From contig NZ_KE384480.1 in the NCBI RefSeq assembly GCF_000425945.1, positions 310,001 through 374,000 on the forward strand: a stretch of DNA of 64,000 nucleotides, read 5' to 3'. The notes under the pieces were generated by a model. It did not search any database and was not told where the DNA came from. It worked only from the letters and a program-made list of their open reading frames with translations. This DNA is from Candidatus Solirubrobacter pratensis (GTDB lineage Bacteria > Actinomycetota > Thermoleophilia > Solirubrobacterales > Solirubrobacteraceae). A program made the translations under genes and the position numbers. This document shows positions 16,288-25,070 of this stretch, in pieces. Within the stretch, counting starts at the first letter, position 1, and each line of letters starts with the position of its first letter.

Positions 16288-17429
16288 CGGTCGCGATGCC
16301 GCGCTTCGCCGCGATCGAGCCCGAGGCGCTGGTCGAGTGCGCGACCCCCGCGGAGGTGGCGGAGGCGCTCGCGTACGCCGAGCGCTCCGGGCTCGAGGTC
16401 GCGGTCCGCAGCGGCGGCCACTGCTTCGCAGGCCGCTCCTCCTCGACGGGCGTGGTGATCGACGTCACGCCGATGCACGGCGTCGCGCTCGACGGCGACG
16501 TCGCCACGGTCGGCGCCGGCACGCGGCTCGGGGCGCTCTACGACGCGCTCGAGCCGTCCACGATCCCCGCGGGCTGCGGGCCGACGGTCGGGATCGCCGG
16601 CCTGGCGCTCGGCGGCGGCCTCGGCATCCTGGGACGCGCGCATGGGCTCACCTGCGACGCGCTGCTCGGGGCGCAGGTCGTGCTCGCCGGCGGCCGCGTC
16701 GTGGAGTGCGACGCCGAGCGCGAGCCCGAGCTCTTCTGGGCGCTGCGCGGCGCCGGAAACGGCTCGCTCGGCGTCGTCACGCGGCTGCGCCTCCGTACGC
16801 TGCCCGCTCCCGAGATCTCCGCGTTCGAGCTCCACCGGCCGCGCGAGGAGGCGGTCGAGCTGATCGAGACCTGGCAGCGGTGGGCGCCGGACGCGCCCGA
16901 CGGCGTCGCCGTCAGCCTGCTCCTCGACGACGCCGGGGTGCATCTGATCGGCACCGCGACCGAGCCGTGCGAGCTGCCCTGGGAGGCCGAGCTGCGCCCC
17001 GCCTCGTTCCGTGACACGAAGCGGCGGCTCGCGGAGCGGACGGGTCCGGAGATCGACACGTGGAGCCGCTCGGAGTTCTTCGCCCGCCCACTTGAGCGGG
17101 ACACCCTCGAGGCGCTGATAGAGAACCTCGAAGGGGAGCTGGACTTCACGCCCTGGGGCGGCGCCTACAACCGCGTCGCGCCGGACGCGACCGCGTTCGT
17201 CCATCGCGACGCGCGGTTCCTGCTCAAGCACACGGCGACCACGCCGGGCGGCTGGCTGGACCGGTCGTGGAAGCTGGTCCACCCGTACGGCACCGGCGGC
17301 GTCTACCCGAACTTCCCGGACCCCGGGCTCGCCGACCCGGACGGCGCCTACTTCGGCGCGAATCGCGACCGCGTGGCGCGCGCCCGGGCGGCGTACGACC
17401 CGGAGGGGGTCTTTCAGCCCTTGCCGTAG
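16284..17429 (+). CDS. FAD-linked oxidase of the BBE (berberine bridge enzyme-like) type
   Basis: The product is a 381-residue FAD-binding PCMH-type oxidoreductase. The motif VRSGGHCFAG carries the His that usually binds FAD covalently, and the later Gly-rich GPTVGIAGLALGGGLG preceded by Cys (AGCGP) is near the second covalent site of bicovalent members. The C-terminal BBE motif YPNFPDPGLADPDGAYFG is complete. These enzymes oxidise alcohols, sugars or alkaloid-like substrates with O2 or other acceptors. It is the last gene of the fgd-ligase-oxidase operon, hinting at a shared, unidentified pathway. No signal peptide is seen, so it should be cytoplasmic. Confidence 0.85.
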   Translation: MTVAMPRFAAIEPEALVECATPAEVAEALAYAERSGLEVAVRSGGHCFAGRSSSTGVVIDVTPMHGVALDGDVATVGAGTRLGALYDALEPSTIPAGCGPTVGIAGLALGGGLGILGRAHGLTCDALLGAQVVLAGGRVVECDAEREPELFWALRGAGNGSLGVVTRLRLRTLPAPEISAFELHRPREEAVELIETWQRWAPDAPDGVAVSLLLDDAGVHLIGTATEPCELPWEAELRPASFRDTKRRLAERTGPEIDTWSRSEFFARPLERDTLEALIENLEGELDFTPWGGAYNRVAPDATAFVHRDARFLLKHTATTPGGWLDRSWKLVHPYGTGGVYPNFPDPGLADPDGAYFGANRDRVARARAAYDPEGVFQPLP

Positions 17430-18067
17430 GGGTCGACGTAGACGTCGTCGACCAGCCAGGAGCTGCCCTCGCCCTCGGCGGTGAAGCGGAACCACACCGG
17501 CGTGCGGCCCCCGTCGAGCAGCGCGACCAGCGGAGCGGAGAGGTCCAGCGACGGCGACGGCGTCCACTCGTCGCCGGCGTCCGCCGAGGTCAGCTCGCCG
17601 AGCTGGAGCGCGTGCAGCTCGTAGTTCTGATCCTCATAGAGCACCTCGACCTTGAGCGTGCCGGTGCCGGCGCCCGGGTTGCGCACGAAGAACCGCATCG
17701 TCGGGTCGTCGACGCCCACGCACACCATCGGCGCCATCGCGCTGTCGCCCTGGTCGAGGGCGATCGAGGCGTTCTCGTCGGCGTGCAGGGAGTTCGGGTT
17801 GTTCTCGGCGGCGAGCTCCCCGCCACCCAGGTCCCACTCGTCGCCGGCGGCCGACGCATCGCCCTCCCGGATCAGGAAGTAGTCGGCGCGGTCGTCCCAC
17901 TGCGCGAACGGCTGCTCGATGATCCGCTGGCCGCAGGCGTTGTGGAACGACGAGTACGTCGCCATCGTGTGCATCGCGTCCGCGCGGGCCCCCGGCGCGG
18001 CGGCCAAGGGGGTGAGGACGGCGAGGCAGGCGATGAACCGGCGCGACCGGTGCAGCAAGGAAGGCAT
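17414..18067 (-). CDS. Secreted protein of unknown function
   Basis: The product is a 217-residue protein with a signal peptide (MPSLLHRSRRF, hydrophobic core, cleavage near ARADA). The mature part starts MHTMATYSSFHNACGQ and has two Cys and several beta-strand-like stretches (MRFFVRNPG, LKVEVLYED, PVWFRFTAEGEGSSWLVDDVYVDPYGKG). The final strands look like a carbohydrate-binding jelly roll, but I do not recognise the family. The ATG at 18067 is chosen because it begins the signal peptide; the upstream TTG at 18118 would add a non-signal extension. The gene overlaps the convergent oxidase by 16 nt and stands 55 bp downstream of the amidohydrolase on the same strand. Confidence 0.7.
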   Translation of the reverse strand: MPSLLHRSRRFIACLAVLTPLAAAPGARADAMHTMATYSSFHNACGQRIIEQPFAQWDDRADYFLIREGDASAAGDEWDLGGGELAAENNPNSLHADENASIALDQGDSAMAPMVCVGVDDPTMRFFVRNPGAGTGTLKVEVLYEDQNYELHALQLGELTSADAGDEWTPSPSLDLSAPLVALLDGGRTPVWFRFTAEGEGSSWLVDDVYVDPYGKG

Positions 18068-18122
18068 GCGGCCGATATCGGCCGGCGACGGATGAAGTTG
18101 AGTCCAACACCCGTCCAAGTTG

Positions 18123-18998
18123 TCAGCGTAGTTTCAAAAGCCGGATCGCGTTCTCCTTGAGCACCAGTGGGCGCACCTCCTCGCGGATCGGGAGCCGCTC
18201 GAAATCGGCCAGCCAGCGGTCGGGCGTGATCAGCGGGAAGTCGGAGCCGAAGAGCATCTTGCGCTTCAGGAGCGTGTTCGTGTAGCGCACGAGCTGATCC
18301 GGGAAGTACTTCGGCGACCAGCCTGAGAGGTCGATGTAGACGTTCGGCTTATGGGTGGCGATCGCGAGTGCCTCGTCCTGCCACGGGAACGAGGGGTGGG
18401 CGAGGATGATCTCGAGCTCCGGGAAGTCGGCCGCGACGTCGTCGACCGCCATCGGGTTGGAGTACTTCAGGTGTACGCCGCCGCCGCCCGGCATGCCCGC
18501 GCCGATGCCGGTGGTGCCCGAGTGGAAGAGCGCGATCGCGCCCGCCTCGGCGATCACCTCATACAGCGGGTAGAACGTGCGGTCGTTGGGCCAGAAGGCC
18601 TGCGTGTTGGGATGGAACTTGAAGCCGCGGACGTTGTGCTCGGCGATGTAGCGGCGTGCGAGCTCGACGCCGCGCTTGCCCTTGTGCGGGTCGATGCTGG
18701 CGAACGGGATCAGGACGTCGGTGTTGGCCGCCGCCAGCTCGAAGACCTCCTCGTTGGAGACGTGGCTCTGCCCCGTCCCGGCGTCGGAGTCGACGGTGAA
18801 CACCACCGCGGCCATGTTGCGCTCGCGGTAGTAGTCGGCGACGTCCTGCACCGTCGGCTGCGGCGGATCGCCGCCGAAGTAGCGCGCGGCGGCGGCGAGG
18901 AACTCCTGCGACACCGGGTCGGGCTCGGACGGCCGGATCGACGCATGCGTATGCGTATGCACGTCGAGCGCGACGAGCTGGTCCAGATCGAGGGTCAT
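18123..18998 (-). CDS. Amidohydrolase-2 family metal-dependent hydrolase/decarboxylase
   Basis: The product is a 291-residue TIM-barrel protein of the amidohydrolase superfamily (amidohydrolase 2, ACMSD-like). Metal and catalytic positions are visible: HxH in VHTHTH near residue 15, His in RGFKFHPN (about residue 135), His in IALFHSG and ILAHPSFPW, and the essential Asp in LFGSDFP (about residue 250). Members decarboxylate or hydrolyse aromatic or small carboxylic substrates. The ATG at 18998 is only 20 bp from the ATG of the divergent kup gene, so the two promoters must overlap each other's 5' coding regions. The substrate is unknown. Confidence 0.82.
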   Translation of the reverse strand: MTLDLDQLVALDVHTHTHASIRPSEPDPVSQEFLAAAARYFGGDPPQPTVQDVADYYRERNMAAVVFTVDSDAGTGQSHVSNEEVFELAAANTDVLIPFASIDPHKGKRGVELARRYIAEHNVRGFKFHPNTQAFWPNDRTFYPLYEVIAEAGAIALFHSGTTGIGAGMPGGGGVHLKYSNPMAVDDVAADFPELEIILAHPSFPWQDEALAIATHKPNVYIDLSGWSPKYFPDQLVRYTNTLLKRKMLFGSDFPLITPDRWLADFERLPIREEVRPLVLKENAIRLLKLR

Positions 18999-19018
18999 CC
19001 TGGAAGGATGCAGGCCGG

Positions 19019-20914
19019 ATGACGCAGACGCACGAGAAGGCGGGCAGGGCCGCACTGACGCTCGGGGCGCTCGGCGTCGTCTTCGGCGACATCGGGACGA
19101 GCCCGCTGTACGCGCTGCAGACGGTCTTCACGCACGACAACCGTGCCGTGCCGACGAGCGACGAGGCCGTCTACGGCGTCATCTCGCTCGTGTTCTGGGC
19201 GATCACGATCATCGTCTCGATCAAGTACGTGACGTTCATCATGCGCGCCGACAACGACGGCGAGGGCGGGATCATGGCGCTGATCGCGCTGATCCAGACC
19301 GAGCCGGCGCGGCGGCGGGTGGCGAAGGCGCTGCTGGTCGCGCTCGGCATCTTCGGCGCGTCGCTGTTCTACGGCGACGGCATGATCACGCCGGCGATCT
19401 CGGTGCTCTCGGCGGTCGAAGGCCTGAAGGTGGTCGACCCGAGCCTGAAGGAGCTCGTGATCCCGATCACGCTGGCGATCCTCACCGTGCTGTTCTCGAT
19501 CCAGCGGCTCGGCACGCAGATCGTGGGCCGCGCGTTCGGGCCGGTGATGGCGGTGTGGTTCACCATCCTCGCGGTCTCCGGGCTGAACGAGGTGCTGCGC
19601 CACCCCGGCATCCTGCGTGCGCTGTCGCCGACCTACGGCGCCTCGTTCCTCTTCAGTCACGGGCACACCGCGTTCGTCGCGCTCGGCTCGGTGGTGCTCA
19701 CGGTCACCGGCGCGGAGGCGCTGTACGCCGACATGGGGCACTTCGGCCGCTCCGCGATCCGGCGCGCGTGGTTCGTCCTGGTCTTCCCGGCCCTGATCGT
19801 CAACTACATGGGGCAGGGCGCACTCATCCTGCGCGATCCCGGCTCGGTCGCGAACCCGTTCTTCCTGCTGATGCCCGGCTGGAGCCGGATCCCGATGGTG
19901 CTCTTGGCGACGGCGGCCACCGTGATCGCGTCGCAGGCCGTCATCTCGGGGGCGTTCTCGGTCACGCGCCAGGCGGTCCGGCTCGGGTTCCTGCCGCGGC
20001 TCACGATCCGCCACACGTCCGAGCAGGAGATCGGCCAGGTGTACGTTCCGGCGGTCAACTGGGGCGTCTTCGTCGCCGTCGTCGCGCTCGTCGTGGGATT
20101 CGGGTCCTCCGCGCACCTCGCGTCGGCCTATGGCATCGCCGTCACCGGCACGCTGGCGATCGACACGCTGCTGTTCTTCTACGTCGTCCGCAACCTGTGG
20201 CGCAAGCCGCTGTGGCTCAGCGTCGCGGGCGCGGCGGCGTTCCTGCTCGTCGACCTGACGTTCTTCACCGCGAACCTCACGAAGGTCGTGCACGGCGGGT
20301 GGTTCCCGCTCACGATCGCGCTCGCCGTCTACGTGATCCTCACGACGTGGCAGCGCGGGCGCGAGATCGTCACGCGCAACCGGGTGGAGGAGGAGGGGCC
20401 GCTGCGCGCGTTCGTGGAGGAGCTGCGCGAGCTCGATCCCTACCGTGCGCGCGGCACCGGCGTGTTCCTGAACGCCAACCCGGAGACGACGCCGCTCGCC
20501 ATGCGCGGCATCGTCGAGCACCTCCACTCGCTGCCCGAGAGCGTCGTGATCATCTCGCTGCACACGACGAACGTGCCGCACGTGCCGCCGGGTGAGCGGC
20601 TGGAGATCGACGACCTCGGCTACCGCGACGATGGGATCGTGCAGATCACCGCGCGCTTCGGCTTCCAGGACGCGACCAGCGTGCCGGAGATCGTCCGGAT
20701 GGTGGCCAGGCACGACCTGGAGTGCGACATCCACCTCAACCGGCTCACGTACTACGTCTCCCGGATCGCGATCGTCGTGTCTGACGAGCCGGGGATGGCG
20801 CGCTGGCGCAAGCGGCTCTTCCTGGCCGTCTCGCGCAACGCCGGCAACCCGCTCGAGTACTTCAAGCTGCCGGACGACGAGACGATCGTGATCGGCTCCC
20901 ACGTCCCGGTCTAG
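19019..20914 (+). CDS. kup: KUP-type potassium uptake protein
   Basis: The product is a 631-residue K+:H+ symporter. About twelve membrane helices occupy the first 430 residues, starting with the family signature LGALGVVFGDIGTSPLYALQ (residues 13-32). SLFYGDGMITPAISVLSAVEGL, MGHFGR and the long cytoplasmic C-terminal domain with RGTGVFLN are further KUP hallmarks. It mediates potassium uptake into the cytoplasm. A GGAAGG site lies about 11 nt before the ATG. It is divergent from the amidohydrolase across 20 bp and convergent with a glycosyltransferase 33 bp after its stop. Confidence 0.95.
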   Translation: MTQTHEKAGRAALTLGALGVVFGDIGTSPLYALQTVFTHDNRAVPTSDEAVYGVISLVFWAITIIVSIKYVTFIMRADNDGEGGIMALIALIQTEPARRRVAKALLVALGIFGASLFYGDGMITPAISVLSAVEGLKVVDPSLKELVIPITLAILTVLFSIQRLGTQIVGRAFGPVMAVWFTILAVSGLNEVLRHPGILRALSPTYGASFLFSHGHTAFVALGSVVLTVTGAEALYADMGHFGRSAIRRAWFVLVFPALIVNYMGQGALILRDPGSVANPFFLLMPGWSRIPMVLLATAATVIASQAVISGAFSVTRQAVRLGFLPRLTIRHTSEQEIGQVYVPAVNWGVFVAVVALVVGFGSSAHLASAYGIAVTGTLAIDTLLFFYVVRNLWRKPLWLSVAGAAAFLLVDLTFFTANLTKVVHGGWFPLTIALAVYVILTTWQRGREIVTRNRVEEEGPLRAFVEELRELDPYRARGTGVFLNANPETTPLAMRGIVEHLHSLPESVVIISLHTTNVPHVPPGERLEIDDLGYRDDGIVQITARFGFQDATSVPEIVRMVARHDLECDIHLNRLTYYVSRIAIVVSDEPGMARWRKRLFLAVSRNAGNPLEYFKLPDDETIVIGSHVPV

Positions 20915-20947
20915 CTAGTGCCGCGCGGCGGCAGCCTCGTGTGACGC

Positions 20948-22429
20948 TCAGCGCACCTGGTAGAGCTCGGCCCGCACGGCGCTGCGACGACCGGCGAGCC
21001 TCGCGCGGTGGGGCGCGCCGATCGGGCGCAGCCGCGGGTCCTCGCGCAGCGCCGCGCGCCACTCGCGCGTGCGGACGCGGACCGTCCGGCTCCACGGCGC
21101 CTTCCCGCGCTCGCCGACCGGCGTGACGATCAGGATCCGCCGCCCGGCCGGCAGGCCGTCGACGATCGGGAGCAGCGTCCGCTTGGCCTTGCCGGCGCGC
21201 AGCCGCGTGAGCCCGTAGCGCCAGTCGGTCAGCCGCGGGTCCGCGACGAGGCCGAGCGGCGTCAGGTAGATCGCGCCGCGCGGGAGGTAGCGGTACAGCA
21301 CCGGGACCTGCTCGGGCTGAGTGGACACGACGAGGTCGCCGCTGCGGATCTCCGGCGCGACGCGGTGCGCCACCGTCCGCACGTTGCTCTTCGACGGCGC
21401 GGCGCCGGTGATCAGCCAGGCGGCGCCCGTGGCGACGAGCGCGACGGCGGTCCAGCGCGCACCGCGCGACAGCACGGCGGCGAGCGCGAGCAGCAGCGGT
21501 CCCATCAGCACCGCGAGATAGCGCGTCGACCACGCCGGCTGCAGCTGCGACGACAGCCAGGCGGCCAGTGCGGTCGTCGCCGCGATCAGCAGCAGCATGC
21601 GGACGCCGTCCTCGAGCCCCGGCCGCCGCTTGACCGCGGCGACGAGCGCGAGCGCCAGCAGCGGCGCCGCGACATAGCCGAACAGCCCGCCAGGGATGGC
21701 GAGCAGCTGCAGCGCTCCCGGGCGGGCCGACCACGGCGCCGCGGTGTGCAGCGCCTGCGAGACCAGGCTCGGCAGCCACGGCACGTACGCGGCCGCGATC
21801 CCCGCGGCGAGCAGCGCGCCGTCGCGCGTCTCGACCTTCCCGCGCCGGCGCAGCGCGAGCCACGCGACCGCCATCCCGCTGGCGAGGAACAGGCCCCAGT
21901 TGTGCGTGTAGAGCAGCAGCACGATCCACAGGCCCAGCAGCGGCACGTGCCGCCGCTGTCCGCGCACGAAGGCCAGCACGAAGCTCGCGCACGCCGCGAT
22001 CGACAGCACGACGACGAGCGAGTACATCCGCGTCTCCTGCGCGTAGTACGTCAGGAACGGCGCCCCCGCCGCGCCCGCCGCCGCGAGCGCGCCGGTCCGG
22101 CGGTCGAACGCCGCGCTCCCGGCCCACCAGGAGACCGGGATCGCGAGCAGCGCGAACAGCAGCGACAGCGAGCGCGTGGCCGCCTCGCCGCTTCCGGCGA
22201 CGCCCATCCAGACGTGCAGCAGCACGTAGTAGAGCGGGGGAGAGCCGTCCTGCACCAGCGCGTGGGGGATGTCCACCAGCGGGTGCGAGGCGATCCCGAC
22301 CGCGATGCCCTCGTCGATCCAGTAGCCCGAGCGCAGGCCGCCGGTCCGCAGCGCCAGCGAGGCGGCGGTGAGCAGAGCGAGGGCGGCGGCGATGAGCAGG
22401 GGCCGCCGGGATGCGAAGCCTGGACCCAT
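20948..22429 (-). CDS. Polytopic membrane glycosyltransferase (GT39-like)
   Basis: The product is a 493-residue integral membrane protein with roughly ten hydrophobic segments. The first loop after helix 1 contains SGYWIDEGIAVGIA, with the acidic pair typical of lipid-linked sugar transferases of the PMT/ArnT clan, and the next has QDGSPPLYYVLLHVWM. YYAQETRMYSL and LLYTHNWGLFLASG match the DUF2723/GT39-like family found in actinobacteria. The basic C-terminal segment (about residues 400-493) is extracytoplasmic or cytosolic and rich in Arg. The sugar and acceptor are unknown. The start is an ATG at 22429; no clear Shine-Dalgarno is seen. Confidence 0.8.
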   Translation of the reverse strand: MGPGFASRRPLLIAAALALLTAASLALRTGGLRSGYWIDEGIAVGIASHPLVDIPHALVQDGSPPLYYVLLHVWMGVAGSGEAATRSLSLLFALLAIPVSWWAGSAAFDRRTGALAAAGAAGAPFLTYYAQETRMYSLVVVLSIAACASFVLAFVRGQRRHVPLLGLWIVLLLYTHNWGLFLASGMAVAWLALRRRGKVETRDGALLAAGIAAAYVPWLPSLVSQALHTAAPWSARPGALQLLAIPGGLFGYVAAPLLALALVAAVKRRPGLEDGVRMLLLIAATTALAAWLSSQLQPAWSTRYLAVLMGPLLLALAAVLSRGARWTAVALVATGAAWLITGAAPSKSNVRTVAHRVAPEIRSGDLVVSTQPEQVPVLYRYLPRGAIYLTPLGLVADPRLTDWRYGLTRLRAGKAKRTLLPIVDGLPAGRRILIVTPVGERGKAPWSRTVRVRTREWRAALREDPRLRPIGAPHRARLAGRRSAVRAELYQVR

Positions 22430-22518
22430 CGCGGCTGTAGGTTCGCGTGCGCGGCGGCGGATCGCGCGGTTCTGAACAGGTCCTAACCAGCGCGGTTGGC
22501 TAGCCTGCCGCGCGCCCC

Positions 22519-23259
22519 ATGCTCGTGCTGCTGCCGCCCTCCGAGGGAAAGACCGCGCCCCGCCGCGGAGCGCCGGTCGACCTCGCCAAGCTGTCCTTCC
22601 CCGAGCTGACCGAGCGCCGCGAGGCGCTGCTCGACGCGCTCGGCGCCCTCGGCACCGGAGAGGCGGCGCTCACCGCGCTCGGCCTGAGCGCCACCCAGGC
22701 GGGTGAGCTCGAGCGCAACGCGAGCGTGCGCACGGCTCCAGCGGCCGCGGCGAGCAAGGTCTACACCGGCGTGCTGTTCGAGCACCTGCGGCTCGCGGGG
22801 CTGCCGGCGAGCGCCCGCCGCCGCGTGCTGATCGCCAGCGGGCTGTGGGGCTTCACCCGCCCGGGCGACCGCATCCCCGCGTACCGCCTGTCGATCTCCG
22901 CGCGCCTCCCGGGCTTCCCGGGGCTGGCGTCCTACTGGCGGCCGGCGCTCCAGGAGGCGATCCCTGCGTCCGGCCTCGTCCTGGACCTGCGCTCAGGCGG
23001 CTACGCGGCCGCGTTCGCGCCGCGCGACGCCACCGTGCTCGCCGTCCGCGGGTTGACGGAGCGCGCCGGAGAGCGCACGGTGGTCTCGCACATGGTCAAG
23101 GCCACCCGCGGCGACGTCGCCCGCCTCGCGCTCGAGGCCACGCCGGTGCCGCGCACGCCGCAGGCCGTCGCCGAGGTCGTCGCGGCGAGCGGCCGCCGCG
23201 TCGAGCTCACGCGCGGGAAGTCCGGCTGGTCGCTCGACGTCATCGACTCCGCCGGCTGA
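22519..23259 (+). CDS. yaaA: YaaA (DUF328) family peroxide-stress protein
   Basis: The product is a 246-residue protein matching the YaaA/UPF0246 family, a DNA-binding fold that in E. coli limits intracellular iron during peroxide stress. Diagnostic segments are LLPPSEGKTAPRRG at the N-terminus, VYTGVLFEHL, ASGLWGFTRPGDRIPAYRLSIS, LASYWRP and VVSHMVKATRG. The function here is inferred from the family. It lies alone between a membrane glycosyltransferase (divergent) and an APH-type kinase (convergent, 24 bp away). A TAGCCT box is present at 22501-22506, 12 nt before the ATG. Confidence 0.88.
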   Translation: MLVLLPPSEGKTAPRRGAPVDLAKLSFPELTERREALLDALGALGTGEAALTALGLSATQAGELERNASVRTAPAAAASKVYTGVLFEHLRLAGLPASARRRVLIASGLWGFTRPGDRIPAYRLSISARLPGFPGLASYWRPALQEAIPASGLVLDLRSGGYAAAFAPRDATVLAVRGLTERAGERTVVSHMVKATRGDVARLALEATPVPRTPQAVAEVVAASGRRVELTRGKSGWSLDVIDSAG

Positions 23260-23283
23260 CCGCCGCGGTCGCGGGGCGTCGGG

Positions 23284-23985
23284 CTACGGAGCCAGCTGCG
23301 CGGCGTGCGCGAGCACCCACGCGCGGTCGCGCAGCGGCTGCTTGGAGTGCTCGGTGCTCCACATCGCGGCGAAGCCGGGATCCCCGGCCGCGGCGCGGTC
23401 GCGGATCGTGTCGTGCAGCCACTGCGCGCGGGCGGCGATCGTCTCGACGAAGCCGGCGCGCTCCTGGAGGCCGTACGCGTCGCACACGAGCCGCACGCGC
23501 CGCGCGGACTCCGCCACGTCGCCGCCGGCGGTCAGCGGCGCGAACCGCCACGCGACGTGCGCGAGGTCCCACGCCCCCGGCGCCGGGGCGGCGAAGTCCC
23601 AGTCGATGAAGGCGACGGGCCGGCCGTCCACGTAGACCGTGTTGTAGGGAGCGACGTCGTTGTGGCAGACGACGCCGGCGCCGTCGTAGCCGGCGCTCGC
23701 GTCGTGCAGGCGCCGCAGCAACCGCGCCACCGCGACGAGCGCGTCGTCGGTCAGTGCCCACGGCGGGAGCGGGTACTCGGGCACGTCGCCCTCGATGAAC
23801 CCGAGCGCCTCGCGCCCGCGCTCGTCGAGCCCGAGCGGCTCCGGCGCCTCCGGGAACCCACGCTCGCGCACCCACGCGAGCAACCCCTGCACCCACGCCG
23901 TCCGCGGCTTGGCCGCCTTGCGCACCGTGTCGCCGGCACGCACCGCGCCACCGAGGTTCCCACCCGCGAGCCGCTCCTCCTCCAC
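23284..23985 (-). CDS. Aminoglycoside phosphotransferase (APH)-family kinase
   Basis: The product is a 233-residue protein kinase-like small-molecule kinase. The catalytic loop VCHNDVAPYNTVY (about residue 107) supplies the catalytic Asp and Asn, and VAFIDWDFAAPAPGAWDLAHVAW gives the Mg-binding Asp and the family-specific downstream pattern. The N-lobe is short. The family includes antibiotic kinases, choline/homoserine-like kinases and fructosamine kinases; nothing here points to drug resistance. The start is a GTG at 23985. Its promoter region contains the long inverted repeat at 24002-24035, which separates it from the sugar ABC operon on the same strand. Confidence 0.8.
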   Translation of the reverse strand: MEEERLAGGNLGGAVRAGDTVRKAAKPRTAWVQGLLAWVRERGFPEAPEPLGLDERGREALGFIEGDVPEYPLPPWALTDDALVAVARLLRRLHDASAGYDGAGVVCHNDVAPYNTVYVDGRPVAFIDWDFAAPAPGAWDLAHVAWRFAPLTAGGDVAESARRVRLVCDAYGLQERAGFVETIAARAQWLHDTIRDRAAAGDPGFAAMWSTEHSKQPLRDRAWVLAHAAQLAP

Positions 23986-24001
23986 CAGCCCAACATAAAC
24001 G

Positions 24002-24035
24002 GGGTCAGACCCCTTTAGATAAAGGGGTCTGACCC
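24002..24035. repeat. REP-like extragenic palindrome
   Basis: Two perfect 16-bp inverted arms, GGGTCAGACCCCTTTA (24002-24017) and TAAAGGGGTCTGACCC (24020-24035), are separated by 2 nt. Each arm itself contains the near-palindrome GGGGTCAGACCCC, so the element is a pair of small hairpins in inverted orientation. Its base composition is less GC-rich than its surroundings. It follows the sugar-binding-protein gene and could also end that operon. Confidence 0.8.
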
Positions 24036-24047
24036 TCTTTAGGTTTC

Positions 24048-25040
24048 TCAGCAGGTGGACTTGTAGAGCGCGTCCTGGTTCTGCGCGAGGTTGTCCTTGG
24101 TGATGACCGCGAAGTCGGTGCCGATCTGCTTCTGCACCGGCTTGCCCCCCAGCGCCGCCAGCGCCTGCTCGACGCCGTCCTTGCCGATCTCGGCCGGACG
24201 CTGGGCGATCAGCGCCTGCACGGTCCCGGCCTTGAGGTCCTCGACCTGCTTGGGGCCGGCGTCGAAGCCGACGATCTTGACCGCGTTCTGCTTGCCCGCC
24301 TGCTTGAGGCCGGAGGCCGCGCCCTCGGCGGAGAACAGGTTCGCGGCGAAGATGCCCTTGAGATCCGGGTGCTTCGACAGCGTCGCGGTGACGACCGCGG
24401 CCGCCTTGGCGGGATCGTCGTCGTCGTACTGCTGGCCGAGGTAGTCGAGGCCGGCTGCCTTGGCGCCGGTCTCGAAGCCCTTGCCGCGCGCGTCGGTGGT
24501 CGAGATGCCCGGCTTGACGTTGACGACCATGACCTTGCCCTTGCCGCCGATGAGCTTGGTCAGCTCCTGCGCGGCGGCCTCGCCGCCCTTCTCGTTGTCG
24601 GAGGCGATCTGGGAGACCGCCATGCTCGGGTCGTCCAAGGTGGTGTCGACGAGCACGATCTTCGTGCCGTTGGCCGCCATCTGCTTGATCGGGGCGTACA
24701 TCGCCTTCGTGTCGGTCGGCGCGATCAGCACCGCGTCAGGCTTCTTGGCCGCGACCGCGTTGACGATCGGCGTCTGCTGCGAGGCGTCGAACTCGTCCGG
24801 TCCCTGGAAGTCGAGCGAGACGTTGTTCGCCTTCGCCGCCGCCTGGGCGCCGCAGTTCATGGTCAGGTAGAACTCGTCGCCCTTCACGCCGGCGATCAGC
24901 GTCATCTTGTACTTCTTGCCGCCGCCGGAGCTGCTGCTGCCCGAGCTCGCACCCGAGCTCGAGCTGTTGTTATCCGATCCGCAGGCCGCCACTCCGGCCG
25001 CCAGCGCCGCGACGCAGATCGCCGCGATCCACTTCCTCAT
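24048..25040 (-). CDS. Sugar ABC transporter substrate-binding lipoprotein
   Basis: The product is a 330-residue periplasmic-binding-protein type I (ribose/xylose class) lipoprotein. The signal peptide MRKWIAAICVAALAAGVAAC ends in a lipobox Cys, followed by a Ser/Gly linker. The mature domain has the typical ISDNEKGG-like segment (IASDNEKGGEAAAQEL), GFETGAKAAG and the hinge FAANLFSAEGAASGL. The ATG at 25040 has GGGGAG about 8 nt upstream. It is the last gene of lacI-manA-ABC-permease-SBP; the operator pattern of this operon and the neighbouring mannosidases suggest mannose as substrate, which is inference. Confidence 0.88.
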   Translation of the reverse strand: MRKWIAAICVAALAAGVAACGSDNNSSSSGASSGSSSSGGGKKYKMTLIAGVKGDEFYLTMNCGAQAAAKANNVSLDFQGPDEFDASQQTPIVNAVAAKKPDAVLIAPTDTKAMYAPIKQMAANGTKIVLVDTTLDDPSMAVSQIASDNEKGGEAAAQELTKLIGGKGKVMVVNVKPGISTTDARGKGFETGAKAAGLDYLGQQYDDDDPAKAAAVVTATLSKHPDLKGIFAANLFSAEGAASGLKQAGKQNAVKIVGFDAGPKQVEDLKAGTVQALIAQRPAEIGKDGVEQALAALGGKPVQKQIGTDFAVITKDNLAQNQDALYKSTC

Positions 25041-25070
25041 AACGCTCTCCCCCTTCACAATCAGGGTCGT

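Noticed and set aside
23284..23985. Aminoglycoside resistance gene
   Set aside because: Only the general APH kinase motifs are present; length and N-lobe do not match known resistance enzymes, and the family has many metabolic members.
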